Part shown: piece by piece, positions 49,488 to 57,453 of the stretch
Layout: every line of letters starts with the position of its first letter
Position numbering within the stretch: the first letter of the stretch is position 1
Origin: Terribacillus aidingensis
GTDB lineage: Bacteria; Bacillota; Bacilli; Bacillales; Amphibacillaceae
Reading direction: 5' to 3'
DNA: 64,000 nucleotides
Assembly (NCBI RefSeq): GCF_040703035.1
Contig: NZ_CP159996.1
Coordinates: 3,444,001 to 3,508,000 of the forward strand
Made by a program: the position numbers and the translations under genes
Notes under the pieces: model-generated
Seen by the model: only the letters and a program-made list of their open reading frames with translations
What the model was told of the DNA's origin: nothing
The model's database searches: none

Positions 49488-50627
49488 ATGACAGTAGATA
49501 AAGATTTATTGTATTTAAAAGATGCACTAAGTAATAAAACACTTAAGAAACTCAGTAAAATTCCAAAGAAGTGTTATAAGTACGCACTGGTAGCAGTTTT
49601 TCTTAATATCATTAACAGAAAGCACGTTACTAGAGGTCAAGCAACGAATCTAAAGATAGTAGACGGTATACGAAATTACCCAAAGCTTTATAGCCAATCT
49701 AATTTGGATAACATTAGTGATACAGTAGTTGAGACACTAAAAGCAACAGGATTCTATAACGCCGATAAAGAAGAGACTATTGATACTACTTTCCAATTAT
49801 TTAGAGATATGGTTGATACTATTTCTAAGGAAAGTGCTTTCTTGATAAGAGTTGGGGCGTTAAGCGAACTCATTGATATAGAGTACTTACGACGCTTTAA
49901 TAACAGTCCAAATCTCCAACCCCATCATTTAATTGATATTAGTCTAATGAATGGAATTACGCCAACCTTTCCTGAGTTTTTTCCATATTCGGATTTAGTT
50001 AACATGTGGAATATATACCTTGATAAGAAGGAGGAGTATAAGCAGAAAATAGCAAGTGGTAATATTCCAATAACACAACGGACTAGTAAACCAGAAGTCA
50101 GGAGAATCGTCTATGAGATAGAAGCATTACTTAGGATGCTGCACATTACGTCAGTTACTTTTGTGGAATCCTACCTATACTACATATTCTACAATTTAAA
50201 GGAAAGTAAGTACCAGACAGAAGATAAAAAGGTTGAGAAACTTCTAGGGTTTAGGAAAGTAGAAGATGAAGAAATACTTAAGAATATTATAAGAAGAGAG
50301 TTTATCCGGGATAATCAAGGAGAATTCAATGATTTAGTTAAAAAATATCATGATTTTAATCAAAAAAGAAATCGTTTTATACACGTTTCAGCCTTTCCGG
50401 ACGAAAAGGATGCTTCTGAGTTAATGCACTTGTACACTACTGGTTATCATTACATCATCGAAGGCGTAAAAGATTGTATTGACTTAGTAAATACAATAGA
50501 TACTAGATTGCCTACCAAATTGAAGGTATTACATTGGTGGAAATCAGTAAAACATCCAGACTTTGATAAAGAAGAAAAAGGCAATATGGTCGGTTCTGGT
50601 AATGTTATTTTAGGTAGAAAATTTTAG
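49488..50627 (+). CDS. Unknown protein with HEPN-like R-x4-H motif
   Basis: 379-residue soluble, mostly helical and highly charged protein that I do not recognise. Toward the C terminus, a helix (ALLRMLHITSVTFVESYLYYIFYNL, about 213-237) and KRNRFIHVS (R294-x4-H299) resemble the HEPN RNase signature R-x4-6-H. N-terminal part (1-60) is basic, with TRGQATNLKIV. ATG 49488 follows GAGGAGA and starts 1 base after the Abi_C gene stop, indicating coupling. Likely the partner or second effector of the Abi_C protein. The match rests on a short motif only. Confidence 0.65.
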   Translation: MTVDKDLLYLKDALSNKTLKKLSKIPKKCYKYALVAVFLNIINRKHVTRGQATNLKIVDGIRNYPKLYSQSNLDNISDTVVETLKATGFYNADKEETIDTTFQLFRDMVDTISKESAFLIRVGALSELIDIEYLRRFNNSPNLQPHHLIDISLMNGITPTFPEFFPYSDLVNMWNIYLDKKEEYKQKIASGNIPITQRTSKPEVRRIVYEIEALLRMLHITSVTFVESYLYYIFYNLKESKYQTEDKKVEKLLGFRKVEDEEILKNIIRREFIRDNQGEFNDLVKKYHDFNQKRNRFIHVSAFPDEKDASELMHLYTTGYHYIIEGVKDCIDLVNTIDTRLPTKLKVLHWWKSVKHPDFDKEEKGNMVGSGNVILGRKF

Positions 50628-50647
50628 GATGTAAAGGAGAGAATACA

Positions 50648-51184
50648 GTGTCAAAAAACAAGGACTTTATTTACTGCATGATTATTATGACGCTTCTTTT
50701 AATAGGGGTATTTACCTTTTTCTATGGAGGAAGAGATGACATTGTTTCTCACATGGGATTCGGAGGTACAGTAGTTTCCATACTTTTAGCAGTTGTAGCA
50801 ATCATATATTCATTTTATCAAAGTAGCACTTATGAGAATGCAAATGCAAAGTTAGATGCATCAGCAAGTCAAATTCAAGAAGCAGCTAATAATGTTTCCG
50901 TAGTTAAAGAAATACAACCTATGCTTAATGAATTTAAAGAAGAGGTAAGAGTATTAAAAGAGGGAATTTCCAACGTTAAAGAGATTACTGGTAGGGTAGA
51001 TACTGGAATAATTGCATTGAAAGACGATATTTCAAAAAGTTTGATTTCAAACAGCAAAAGTGAAGATAAAAATCATAGTAGTAAACAAGTCCACGAAAGT
51101 TTCTTTCTGGATTTTCTCACTATATCAAGTCCGATACACACAATAACTACTCTAATTTGTTACAAGAGTTACATAAATAGATAA
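50648..51184 (+). CDS. Two-TM coiled-coil protein, probably disrupted
   Basis: 178 residues from GTG 50648 (AAAGGAGAG upstream). Two membrane spans (about 8-26 and 38-58) and a cytoplasmic coiled coil (about 62-130). After about residue 150 the frame becomes hydrophobic and atypical (ESFFLDFLTISSPIHT). The -1 frame from about 51100 instead gives a polar, helical stretch ending SNLLQELHK at a TAG (51178-51180). The next ORF (51188) is in the original frame directly after the TAA. This suggests a frameshift and/or premature stop in a once longer protein. Probable membrane partner of the system. Confidence 0.6.
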   Translation: MSKNKDFIYCMIIMTLLLIGVFTFFYGGRDDIVSHMGFGGTVVSILLAVVAIIYSFYQSSTYENANAKLDASASQIQEAANNVSVVKEIQPMLNEFKEEVRVLKEGISNVKEITGRVDTGIIALKDDISKSLISNSKSEDKNHSSKQVHESFFLDFLTISSPIHTITTLICYKSYINR

Positions 51185-51187
51185 AAA

Positions 51188-51484
51188 GTGGATATTAAGA
51201 AAAGTATCATGTTTTCATATGAAACGGAACATACGGGCGAAAATAGCAAACTGATATCGGAAGGTCTAGCAGAAGAGTTTAGGTTACCAACTTTTGTTTC
51301 TATCACACTTCTTAATCAATTAGGGTTTCTATCTTTCGAGGAAAGTGATAGTAGAGATGAAATAAAAATAAACGATATTAGTCCTAGATTTGTGGATGCT
51401 ATAGTTAAGTATATAGAGTTTATAAAAAATGATGCGAGTCCGGAAAACTCGAGGTTTAAATATGTTGTTGAAAGTTGGTTTTAG
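51188..51484 (+). CDS. Unknown small protein, perhaps the C-terminal part of the preceding gene
   Basis: 98 residues from GTG 51188; no ribosome binding site is convincing for it or for ATG 51209. It is in the same frame as the two-TM gene, separated only by TAA. Content looks like a real soluble domain: GENSKLISEGLAEEFRLP, TLLNQLGFLSFEE and FVDAIVKYIEFIKND, vaguely winged-helix-like. Either translationally coupled or the broken-off C-terminal domain. Confidence 0.5.
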   Translation: MDIKKSIMFSYETEHTGENSKLISEGLAEEFRLPTFVSITLLNQLGFLSFEESDSRDEIKINDISPRFVDAIVKYIEFIKNDASPENSRFKYVVESWF

Positions 51485-51577
51485 ATAATAGGTTGCTTTA
51501 CATAATTTAATGGGTTACCTTATAATTGCTATAACAAACGGATAGTCAGAACGTAATACCTATCAGAGAACAACATC

Positions 51578-51606
51578 CTCTCTCGTTGTAGCTAACTCGG
51601 TAGGGA
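51578..51606 (+). repeat. Subterminal repeat, right copy
   Basis: CTCTCTCGTTGTAGCTAAC followed by TCGGTAGGGA resembles the left copy at 47429. The stretch 51485-51662 has no gene. Confidence 0.4.
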
Positions 51607-51662
51607 ATCATTGTCCTTAATAGGGTAAGGCGTTAAATGAACGGAATAAAGACAGCCTTATG

Positions 51663-51709
51663 CGGTTTCCTAAACCGTGTGTCGCAAGTTCGAATCTTGC
51701 CGGGGCCGT
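51663..51709 (+). repeat. attR, 47-bp direct repeat
   Basis: Exact copy of 47349-47395; the displaced 3' portion of tRNA-Arg, not a functional tRNA. Confidence 0.93.
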
Positions 51710-51722
51710 TTGAAATATAGTT

Positions 51723-51757
51723 TAAGCCACAGCCTAAAAGGGCTGTGGCTTTTTTAA
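51723..51757 (+). terminator. Original terminator of tRNA-Arg, displaced
   Basis: AAGCCACAGCC/GGCTGTGGCTT with TTTTTT, 14 bases past attR. Before integration it would have followed the tRNA directly. It also overlaps the 3' end of the ger operon on the other strand. Confidence 0.8.
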
Positions 51758-51915
51758 AATTTATAAAGCAGGAAGGGACTTGCGATAACCATAATGATCA
51801 AGCAGATTACAGCTACCATTCCTTTTTTATTATTGGCTTTATAAAGCGAGTAGCCAAACAAACAAGTATAGCCAGTGACAAAGAGTACCATGAGCGTCAT
51901 ATAGAAAGTTTGCAT
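51754..51915 (-). CDS. Small membrane protein, putative germinant receptor D subunit
   Basis: 53 residues with two membrane spans (MQTFYMTLMVLFVTGYTCLFGYSL and a second after the NNKKG turn, VAVICLIIMVIASPFLLY). ATG overlaps the gerC-type stop (TGATG), with AAGGTG 8 bases upstream, so it is the fourth cistron of the ger operon. Small two-TM D-subunit genes accompany many GerA-type operons and modulate germinant response. Too short for most gene finders. Assignment rests on size, topology and position. Confidence 0.7.
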   Translation of the reverse strand: MQTFYMTLMVLFVTGYTCLFGYSLYKANNKKGMVAVICLIIMVIASPFLLYKF

Positions 51916-53159
51916 CAATCCCGCACCTTCCTTAAATCCGATTCCCGCAATAACTTACCAAACTCCAGGCTTCTAACCTTAACATGCAACCTCACATTGG
52001 CATTCGGATAAATCTTGTTCGACCAGTCTGCCTTTTCATAGTCCTTGATCGTAAGGAACTTGTTTCTAATGTGCAGGGACCAGTAGAAGGGTTCCAGCTT
52101 ATATTTCTCCTGTGTTTTCTTGATGAATTTTTCTCCTTCTTCTTGCAATTGTTTCTGCAGCGAATCATGCAGGATGTCCCTGTTTTTCGAATTGATCATA
52201 TAATTTCGAGTGCTTGGTACTGCAAAGATATTCATATGCAGACTTACATACACATCGATATTTGTCTTGCCTGTAGGCTTGTAGTCAATCTTTACTTTTA
52301 CTTTGTCCGCTTGTACACGAGCTGACAAATCGAAACCAGGACTTAATGGATCTGTGTAACTCGCTATAATATCTTGCTGGGGCAGCGTTGTATCCAGCAT
52401 CAAGGAGAAGCGTGTCTCTTCCCCTGTCAATGTATCAATCATCTGGCCTTCCTTAAACACTGCTGATCCAATGAACTGGGTAGCGTTTCCTCCTTTTATG
52501 TTTGCTTCACCAGCTTTGTAATTGTCTTCTGCACCGTACTCTTCTTTAGGATCTTTTTTCGTAGTAGCAAATGGTGCAATAAAGAGATCTGCATCGCCTT
52601 CGGTAATCTGGAAGAACCGGACCAATGGTGCATCTGGAATAACGCCTGTTTCTTTGGCACGATCAAGCATATATTGAAAATACTTGTGCGGGCGGGACTC
52701 CAGTTTTGGTTTAGTAGTTCTTATAAATTTCTCAGCCTTCTCCTTACTGATAACCAACTGTGCATTAAGTTTCAAATCAATAATGCTTGGTGCCGTTTGC
52801 ATCAAATGGATAAACTTTTTGGAACGAGCCAGTTTTTCGGAAACAATTACAACACGCACTTGATCCAGCGAAATTTCTTTTGCAACCGATACATTGGCAG
52901 TATTCGTAGCAGAAAGAAAGTCGGTACCTAAAACACTGACTACCTCTTGGGGTGGCTCTGGGGTAGAAGGACCTGAAACAGTACTGCCTACTTCAGGGTT
53001 GGCAATTTCAAATGTGAAACGGAATACATCTTCACTCTCTGTCTTATCAACCCCAATACTGATGACGTATGCCTGTTCTTCTAATTCTTTACGGTCAAAG
53101 CAGCCACTCAAAAGGACAGCCGTCTGTATAAGCAGCATCAATATGAGTAATTTCTTCAT
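51915..53159 (-). CDS. Germinant receptor C subunit, Ger(x)C family lipoprotein
   Basis: 414-residue lipoprotein anchored in the inner spore membrane. Signal MKKLLILMLLIQTAVLLSGC with lipobox LSGC, then FDRKELEEQAYVISIGVDK (family N-terminal block) and the C-terminal domain. Partner of the B and A subunits encoded upstream. Overlaps gerB by 4 bases. Confidence 0.93.
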   Translation of the reverse strand: MKKLLILMLLIQTAVLLSGCFDRKELEEQAYVISIGVDKTESEDVFRFTFEIANPEVGSTVSGPSTPEPPQEVVSVLGTDFLSATNTANVSVAKEISLDQVRVVIVSEKLARSKKFIHLMQTAPSIIDLKLNAQLVISKEKAEKFIRTTKPKLESRPHKYFQYMLDRAKETGVIPDAPLVRFFQITEGDADLFIAPFATTKKDPKEEYGAEDNYKAGEANIKGGNATQFIGSAVFKEGQMIDTLTGEETRFSLMLDTTLPQQDIIASYTDPLSPGFDLSARVQADKVKVKIDYKPTGKTNIDVYVSLHMNIFAVPSTRNYMINSKNRDILHDSLQKQLQEEGEKFIKKTQEKYKLEPFYWSLHIRNKFLTIKDYEKADWSNKIYPNANVRLHVKVRSLEFGKLLRESDLRKVRD

Positions 53160-54247
53160 GTTTTTCTATCCTTCCAGTAAGATGCTGCCCATAACAGAAA
53201 AGGAAAAAGGAAGAAGAGGGGCGTCATAATTTGCAGACTTTTTTCTCTGAAAAACATCTCATTTACAACAAAACTAGGCGGAATTAGTGAAAGTATCATG
53301 GCAATGAATCCGATAGGCAGCAGCAATCCTTCAAACCGTTTAATTTCAAAGATTGCTCCAAAAATCCAGCATATCAAATAAAGGAAGATTATAAATCGCA
53401 AGAAGTTTGAGAACATCCAGCCGACCATAAAAAGCGTGCTGATATTCGTGAAGAAATGTCCAAGAGCTACGATTTCCGTCGCTTCTTGATAGAGAAAAGC
53501 AATATTATTGATTGAGTTATAATCAAACAGCATCGTATACACGGCATAAAAGGAGACGATGAGCATAAAAGAAAGACTTCCTCCTAAATAAATACCGCTG
53601 TGAAAGTATTTTGTTTGGTGAAAGGACTGATACGCAATCGTTATTAAAAATATCTCTAAAAAGGCAGCTGATTTGGAGATACCCTCGAAAATAACAGTAC
53701 CTACTCCTCCTCCGAATAGAGGGAAAATGCGTACCAGTACAGCTTCTTTCAAGTCCACGAATATCACTGCAATGATTGTGACAATAATTATCGGAAGCAG
53801 TGCCCAAGCCAAGCTGCCTATCGTTTCCAACCCTTTGTTAGCAACTAGTATACATACAGTGAGGAAGATAACGTAAATGACGAGTGTTGGAGAATTCGGG
53901 AAATAAAGATAGTTGATTTCTTCCATGACATTACGCATGTCAGTAAACATGGCGATGAAACCACAGATGAATAGCAATAAGGCAAGCAAGGTTCCTGCCT
54001 TCTTTCCAATCAGATGGAAGATGAGCTCAATCAAATTATATTTTTTATATTTTTTAAGAAGGTGCATGAGAATCAGGAACGGACCTAATAGAAAGAGGAA
54101 GGAGATGATCGGAACGATCCATATGGCATTCTGAGCTTGATCAGCGAAGAGAGCTGGCGTGGTATCACCACCTTTTAGGCCAATTATCATGAAAATCATC
54201 GCTGTAAGCTCACGAATCCGTAATGGTTTTTTATTGAGCTCCATCAT
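53156..54247 (-). CDS. Germinant receptor B subunit, GerAB/ArcD-type transporter family
   Basis: 363-residue membrane protein with about 10 spans, an APC-fold member binding the germinant (usually an amino acid). Starts MMELNKKPLRIRELTAMIFMIIGLKGGD; two adjacent ATGs are possible (54247 or 54244). Begins 12 bases after the A subunit gene. Confidence 0.92.
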   Translation of the reverse strand: MMELNKKPLRIRELTAMIFMIIGLKGGDTTPALFADQAQNAIWIVPIISFLFLLGPFLILMHLLKKYKKYNLIELIFHLIGKKAGTLLALLLFICGFIAMFTDMRNVMEEINYLYFPNSPTLVIYVIFLTVCILVANKGLETIGSLAWALLPIIIVTIIAVIFVDLKEAVLVRIFPLFGGGVGTVIFEGISKSAAFLEIFLITIAYQSFHQTKYFHSGIYLGGSLSFMLIVSFYAVYTMLFDYNSINNIAFLYQEATEIVALGHFFTNISTLFMVGWMFSNFLRFIIFLYLICWIFGAIFEIKRFEGLLLPIGFIAMILSLIPPSFVVNEMFFREKSLQIMTPLFFLFPFLLWAASYWKDRKT

Positions 54248-54259
54248 GGTATCCTCCTT

Positions 54260-55738
54260 TCATTGTTTATCCCAGTCTTTCGGATTCAGGAATCCAGGTC
54301 TCCATTTTTCTTTTTTTAGTATCATGCGGAAGAACGTGTCCCTTGGTGATCGGTTTGATGGGGTAGCAGGTGAGAAATAGCTGACACCAAAGGAATTGAT
54401 GGAAACGACATACGCTACCCAAAGCAATATTGCTCCTAAAAGGCTAAGCAGTCCATACATACTGGCAGCAACAATGAAAAGAAAGCGGGAAATTCGCAAT
54501 GTATGATTGATACTGTAGTTAGCGGCGGCAAACGAGGACAATCCGCTTAAAGCCACGATGATAACGACTATAGGACTGACAATATTTGCTTCTACTGCCG
54601 CTTGACCGAGAATCAATGCTCCAACAATTCCGATAGTTGGTCCGAGCGGGGAAGGGATGCGAATCCCTGCTTCCCTGATTAATTCAAACGCTACTTCCAT
54701 TAACAGGATTTCGAATACAATTGGCAGCGGAACTCGTTCTCTGCTTGCTGCTATAGCTAGCAGCAAATCAATCGGGATAAGCTGGCTGTGATAATTCGTA
54801 ATAGCTACATAACTTGCAGAAACAAATAATGTAATGAAATATGCGATAGCGCGTACTAGTCGGCTAAAGTTTCCAAAAGCCCATCTCAAATACCTATCCT
54901 CTGGTGAATGGAAGAAAGACCAGATAGTGATAGGGGCGATCAGACAAGAGGAAGAATTCTCCATAATAATTGCCACATAGCCTTCCATAATATAGTTACC
55001 TGCATTGTCTGGACGTTCTGTATATAGCATCGTAGGAAACAGGGAGGCGGGTCTTTCCTCGAGAAACTGCTCTAATATCTCAATATTTCGGATATTGCCG
55101 GCTGTAATCTTCTTGATACGCTGTTTGACATTCTCAAGTATTTCCTCGTTAACTAGATCACGTGCATAAACTAAAGATACAGGCATTTCGGGTCTTGTAC
55201 CGACGCTGATATTTTCGATAATCAGATCTTTGGAAGGTATCTGCTTTCGAAAGATAGATATGTTCACTGGCAAAGACTCCGTAAAGGATTCTTTTGGTCC
55301 CTTAATGGTCTTCTCATTCTCAGGCTTTTCCACGGGGCGGTGTTTAAAGTCATCGATTTTTGCTTTGAATGCTTCGCTCATTCCTTCTTTGAAAATGATG
55401 ACGCAGCCCGTGCTAAGGCCTTTCTCCACTTCATCCATATTCTTCACAGAACTTAGACTGGATAATGTAACGATCCGTGGCACCGGAATATCCCTTTTTG
55501 TTTCAAGCAAAGGTGTCACGATATGCTCGTTTAACTGTTTCGTATCAATAATTGTGGAATAGTAGAATAGGTGGTATCTCCCAGTTGATCCTCGAAGTTC
55601 CTTAGAGTTGAAATCAAAGTTAGTTCCATATAAATATTGTTCTTCAAGATAGGTCACATTCTCTTTCAAGCTTCTGGATATCTTAGTGGTTTTCCGCTTC
55701 TCCACTGCTTCTGTCTTCTTTTTCTGCCAAGGAAACAT
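54260..55738 (-). CDS. Germinant receptor A subunit, GerA family
   Basis: 492-residue protein with a basic N terminus, a large cytoplasmic domain (1-240) and 4-6 C-terminal spans. Diagnostic segments are PVSLVYARDLVNEEILENVKQRI, YTERPDNAGNYIMEGYVAIIMENSS, RWAFGNFSRLVRAIAYFITLF and the conserved ELIREAGIRIPSPLGPTIGIVGALILGQAAVEA. A subunits oligomerise as ion channels. Start at ATG 55738 with AGAGGTGAT. The germinant is not predictable. Confidence 0.94.
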   Translation of the reverse strand: MFPWQKKKTEAVEKRKTTKISRSLKENVTYLEEQYLYGTNFDFNSKELRGSTGRYHLFYYSTIIDTKQLNEHIVTPLLETKRDIPVPRIVTLSSLSSVKNMDEVEKGLSTGCVIIFKEGMSEAFKAKIDDFKHRPVEKPENEKTIKGPKESFTESLPVNISIFRKQIPSKDLIIENISVGTRPEMPVSLVYARDLVNEEILENVKQRIKKITAGNIRNIEILEQFLEERPASLFPTMLYTERPDNAGNYIMEGYVAIIMENSSSCLIAPITIWSFFHSPEDRYLRWAFGNFSRLVRAIAYFITLFVSASYVAITNYHSQLIPIDLLLAIAASRERVPLPIVFEILLMEVAFELIREAGIRIPSPLGPTIGIVGALILGQAAVEANIVSPIVVIIVALSGLSSFAAANYSINHTLRISRFLFIVAASMYGLLSLLGAILLWVAYVVSINSFGVSYFSPATPSNRSPRDTFFRMILKKEKWRPGFLNPKDWDKQ

Positions 55739-55764
55739 CACCGATCACCTCTCTCTCGTTCTGT

Positions 55765-55794
55765 TAGTGTGTCTAGTTAGCGATGATTTTATGA
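55765..55794 (-). promoter_or_regulatory. Forespore (sigma-G type) promoter of the ger operon
   Basis: On the minus strand TCATA, 18 bases, CACACTA: 10 of 12 matches to GHATR-18-CATNHTA. It lies 27-57 bases before the A gene. Ger operons are sigma-G dependent in Bacillus. Confidence 0.55.
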
Positions 55795-55933
55795 ACAGAT
55801 AACACTATTTGAACCTACCTTTCGATAATAGATACAGAATGGGTTGTGAAATTGTGACACCAACCGCTTTTATCTAGTACAAGGCTGCATAAAGTAACAT
55901 ATAGCAGTCAAAAAAAGAAAGGGAGATGGTCGA

Positions 55934-56689
55934 ATGGTGAAAATCTATGTAGATCCAGGTCATGGAGGGTCAGATCCGGGAGCAACAGCAAATGGAATCC
56001 AGGAGAAAAATATCGTGTTGGCAATTGGGACATCAATTCGTAATATCCTAGAGCTGGAGTATGAAAATGCAGAGGTTCGTATGTCTCGCACCGGGGATAC
56101 GTTCCCGTCCCTTACCCAGCGTACGAATGATGCAAATGCATGGGGAGCTGATTTCTTCCTCAGTATTCATGTCAATGCTGGCGGAGGGACAGGATATGAG
56201 GATTTCATCTATTCCACTCTTTCGGACAGCTCTGAAACTGGCGTAATGCGGGCACGAATTCATGAGGAAGTAATGAAGCTGAATGGAATGGCGGATCGCG
56301 GCAGGAAAAAGGCGAACTTCCATGTACTTCGGGAAACAAATATGCCTGCTGTCCTGACAGAAAATGGCTTTATTGATAATAGTGCTGATGCGGCGAAGAT
56401 GAAATCGAATTCTTGGATTCAGAATGTAGCGAGAGGACATGTCAATGGCTTGGAAAAAGCACTTGGTCTAACGAAGAAGGCAGATTCTGGTTCCACTTTC
56501 TTAATCCGAGTAAAGGTAGCATCGCTATACTACTATGATGCACCGGATTGGAATGCACGCGCAGGTACAGTGAGCCAAGGGGAAGTGTTCACCGTAGTGG
56601 AGACACTGACAGTCGATGGCTCCACGATGTATAAGCTGAAGAGCGGGAACTATATTACAGCGAATCCTCAATATGTAGAACTTGTCTAA
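55934..56689 (+). CDS. N-acetylmuramoyl-L-alanine amidase with C-terminal SH3-like domain
   Basis: 251-residue zinc amidase (Amidase_3): VDPGHGGSDPGA with the first zinc His, SRTGDTF, FFLSIHVNAG with a second His, and AVLTENGFIDN with the catalytic Glu. A C-terminal bacterial SH3-like domain (about 185-251) would bind the wall. There is no signal peptide, as in phage and prophage lysins (CwlC- or PlyPSA-type) or mother-cell lytic enzymes such as CwlC. GGGAGATGG upstream. Function in mother-cell lysis is possible. Confidence 0.88.
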   Translation: MVKIYVDPGHGGSDPGATANGIQEKNIVLAIGTSIRNILELEYENAEVRMSRTGDTFPSLTQRTNDANAWGADFFLSIHVNAGGGTGYEDFIYSTLSDSSETGVMRARIHEEVMKLNGMADRGRKKANFHVLRETNMPAVLTENGFIDNSADAAKMKSNSWIQNVARGHVNGLEKALGLTKKADSGSTFLIRVKVASLYYYDAPDWNARAGTVSQGEVFTVVETLTVDGSTMYKLKSGNYITANPQYVELV

Positions 56690-56692
56690 AAC

Positions 56693-56727
56693 AAAAATGG
56701 CTGCCGATTTGGCAGCCATTTTGTGTT
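56693..56727 (+). terminator. Terminator after the amidase
   Basis: AAAATGGCTGCC/GGCAGCCATTTT stem with a 5-base loop. The 125 bases beyond, before csbD, contain no gene. Confidence 0.8.
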
Positions 56728-56851
56728 AGAAATTTAGGGGAAATCTTGAATTAAGTGTAGCACGAAATTTGCCGAAATTGGGTGCTGATCTTACTTTCCC
56801 AAGTTCCCCTCCTATCCTGTCAGTTTATCTGACAAAAGGACAGGCTCTTTC

Positions 56852-57043
56852 TTAGTGACGGTCATAATTCTCTTTTAGTTTACCAGCAGTATCTTGAAGA
56901 TTTCCTTTTGCTTTGTCTTTCTTGCCGTCTGCTTGCATGCCTTTATCATTTTTTGCGTTACCGATTTGATTTTTTGCTTCACCTTTTGTTTTTGATACGG
57001 CACCTTTTACTTTGTCGCTTAGACTTTGTTTGTTTTCAGCCAT
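56852..57043 (-). CDS. CsbD family stress protein
   Basis: 63 very hydrophilic residues rich in Lys, Gly, Asn and Asp: SLSDKVKGAVSKTKGEAKNQIGNAKND. Matches CsbD/YjbJ, a sigma-B stress protein of unknown mechanism, probably unstructured. AAAGGAGTG upstream; a sigma-B-like promoter precedes it. Ends DRH. Confidence 0.88.
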   Translation of the reverse strand: MAENKQSLSDKVKGAVSKTKGEAKNQIGNAKNDKGMQADGKKDKAKGNLQDTAGKLKENYDRH

Positions 57044-57082
57044 TTGTAATCCACTCCTTTTTGAAAATTGCTATATTATGCT

Positions 57083-57107
57083 CTTCCCGCTATAAAAACT
57101 TATAAAC
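57083..57107 (-). promoter_or_regulatory. Possible sigma-B promoter of csbD
   Basis: GTTTAT, 13-base spacer, GGGAAG on the minus strand; consensus GTTTAA-N12-14-GGGTAT, so three mismatches. Confidence 0.4.
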
Positions 57108-57192
57108 TTTTTAAAAAGGATGTTTATTTGTTGTACAGATGGGTATAGTGATATCAGGTATCCCCCATACCACTAATCTGCTAAGTGTAAGT

Positions 57193-57228
57193 AAAAGGTC
57201 TGCTCTTTGAAAGAGCGGACCTTTTTAT
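57193..57228. terminator. Orphan terminator hairpin
   Basis: AAAAGGTCTGCTCTT/AAGAGCGGACCTTTTT with a 3-base loop, within a 410-base gap (57044-57453). No gene is recognised on either side; 57130-57185 contains a second palindrome GGTAT..ATACC. It may end an unannotated small RNA. Confidence 0.6.
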
Positions 57229-57415
57229 ATTTGTCATTCTTTATGGTGGAGATAACAGCAGCAAATGTGAAATTGTCTCTATCTATATAAAGAGTCTTAA
57301 CGAAGCGGGTGCTCGTTTTTATGATTTCGCTTTGACTGGTAAGGAAAACAATGTACAATGGAAATAACCTACTTGATTTGCTGATGCAGACAGAGGCTTT
57401 TTTATTCGTGTTAAT

Positions 57416-57429
57416 TGTAAACGCTTACA
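57416..57429. promoter_or_regulatory. cre site (CcpA operator) of acsA
   Basis: TGTAAACGCTTACA matches the cre consensus TGWAANCGNTNWCA exactly. 24 bases before the acsA start, where bound CcpA would block transcription when glucose is present. Confidence 0.88.
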
Positions 57430-57453
57430 AATTATAGGGAAGGATGTCGAATC

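Larger units (their letters stand above)
47349..51709 (+). mobile_element. Integrative element in tRNA-Arg with candidate defence cargo
   Basis: Bounded by a perfect 47-bp direct repeat (47349-47395 and 51663-51709) of the tRNA 3' part; the inserted unit is about 4.3 kb. Order: attL in the tRNA, tyrosine recombinase, three to four cargo ORFs in the same direction, attR. The cargo is visibly more AT-rich than flanking genes. No replication, capsid or transfer genes, so it must move by help from other elements or be a satellite. Confidence 0.92.

Noticed and set aside
51636..51719. Short ORF crossing attR
   Set aside because: Its codons are mostly the duplicated tRNA sequence; translation would be accidental.
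56815..56850. Terminator for csbD from CCTGTC/GACAGG
   Set aside because: The pairing has no T-run after it on the minus strand, so it was not listed as a terminator.
57173..57358. 61-codon minus-strand ORF in the csbD-acsA gap
   Set aside because: Runs through the orphan terminator, no ribosome binding site, no recognisable features.
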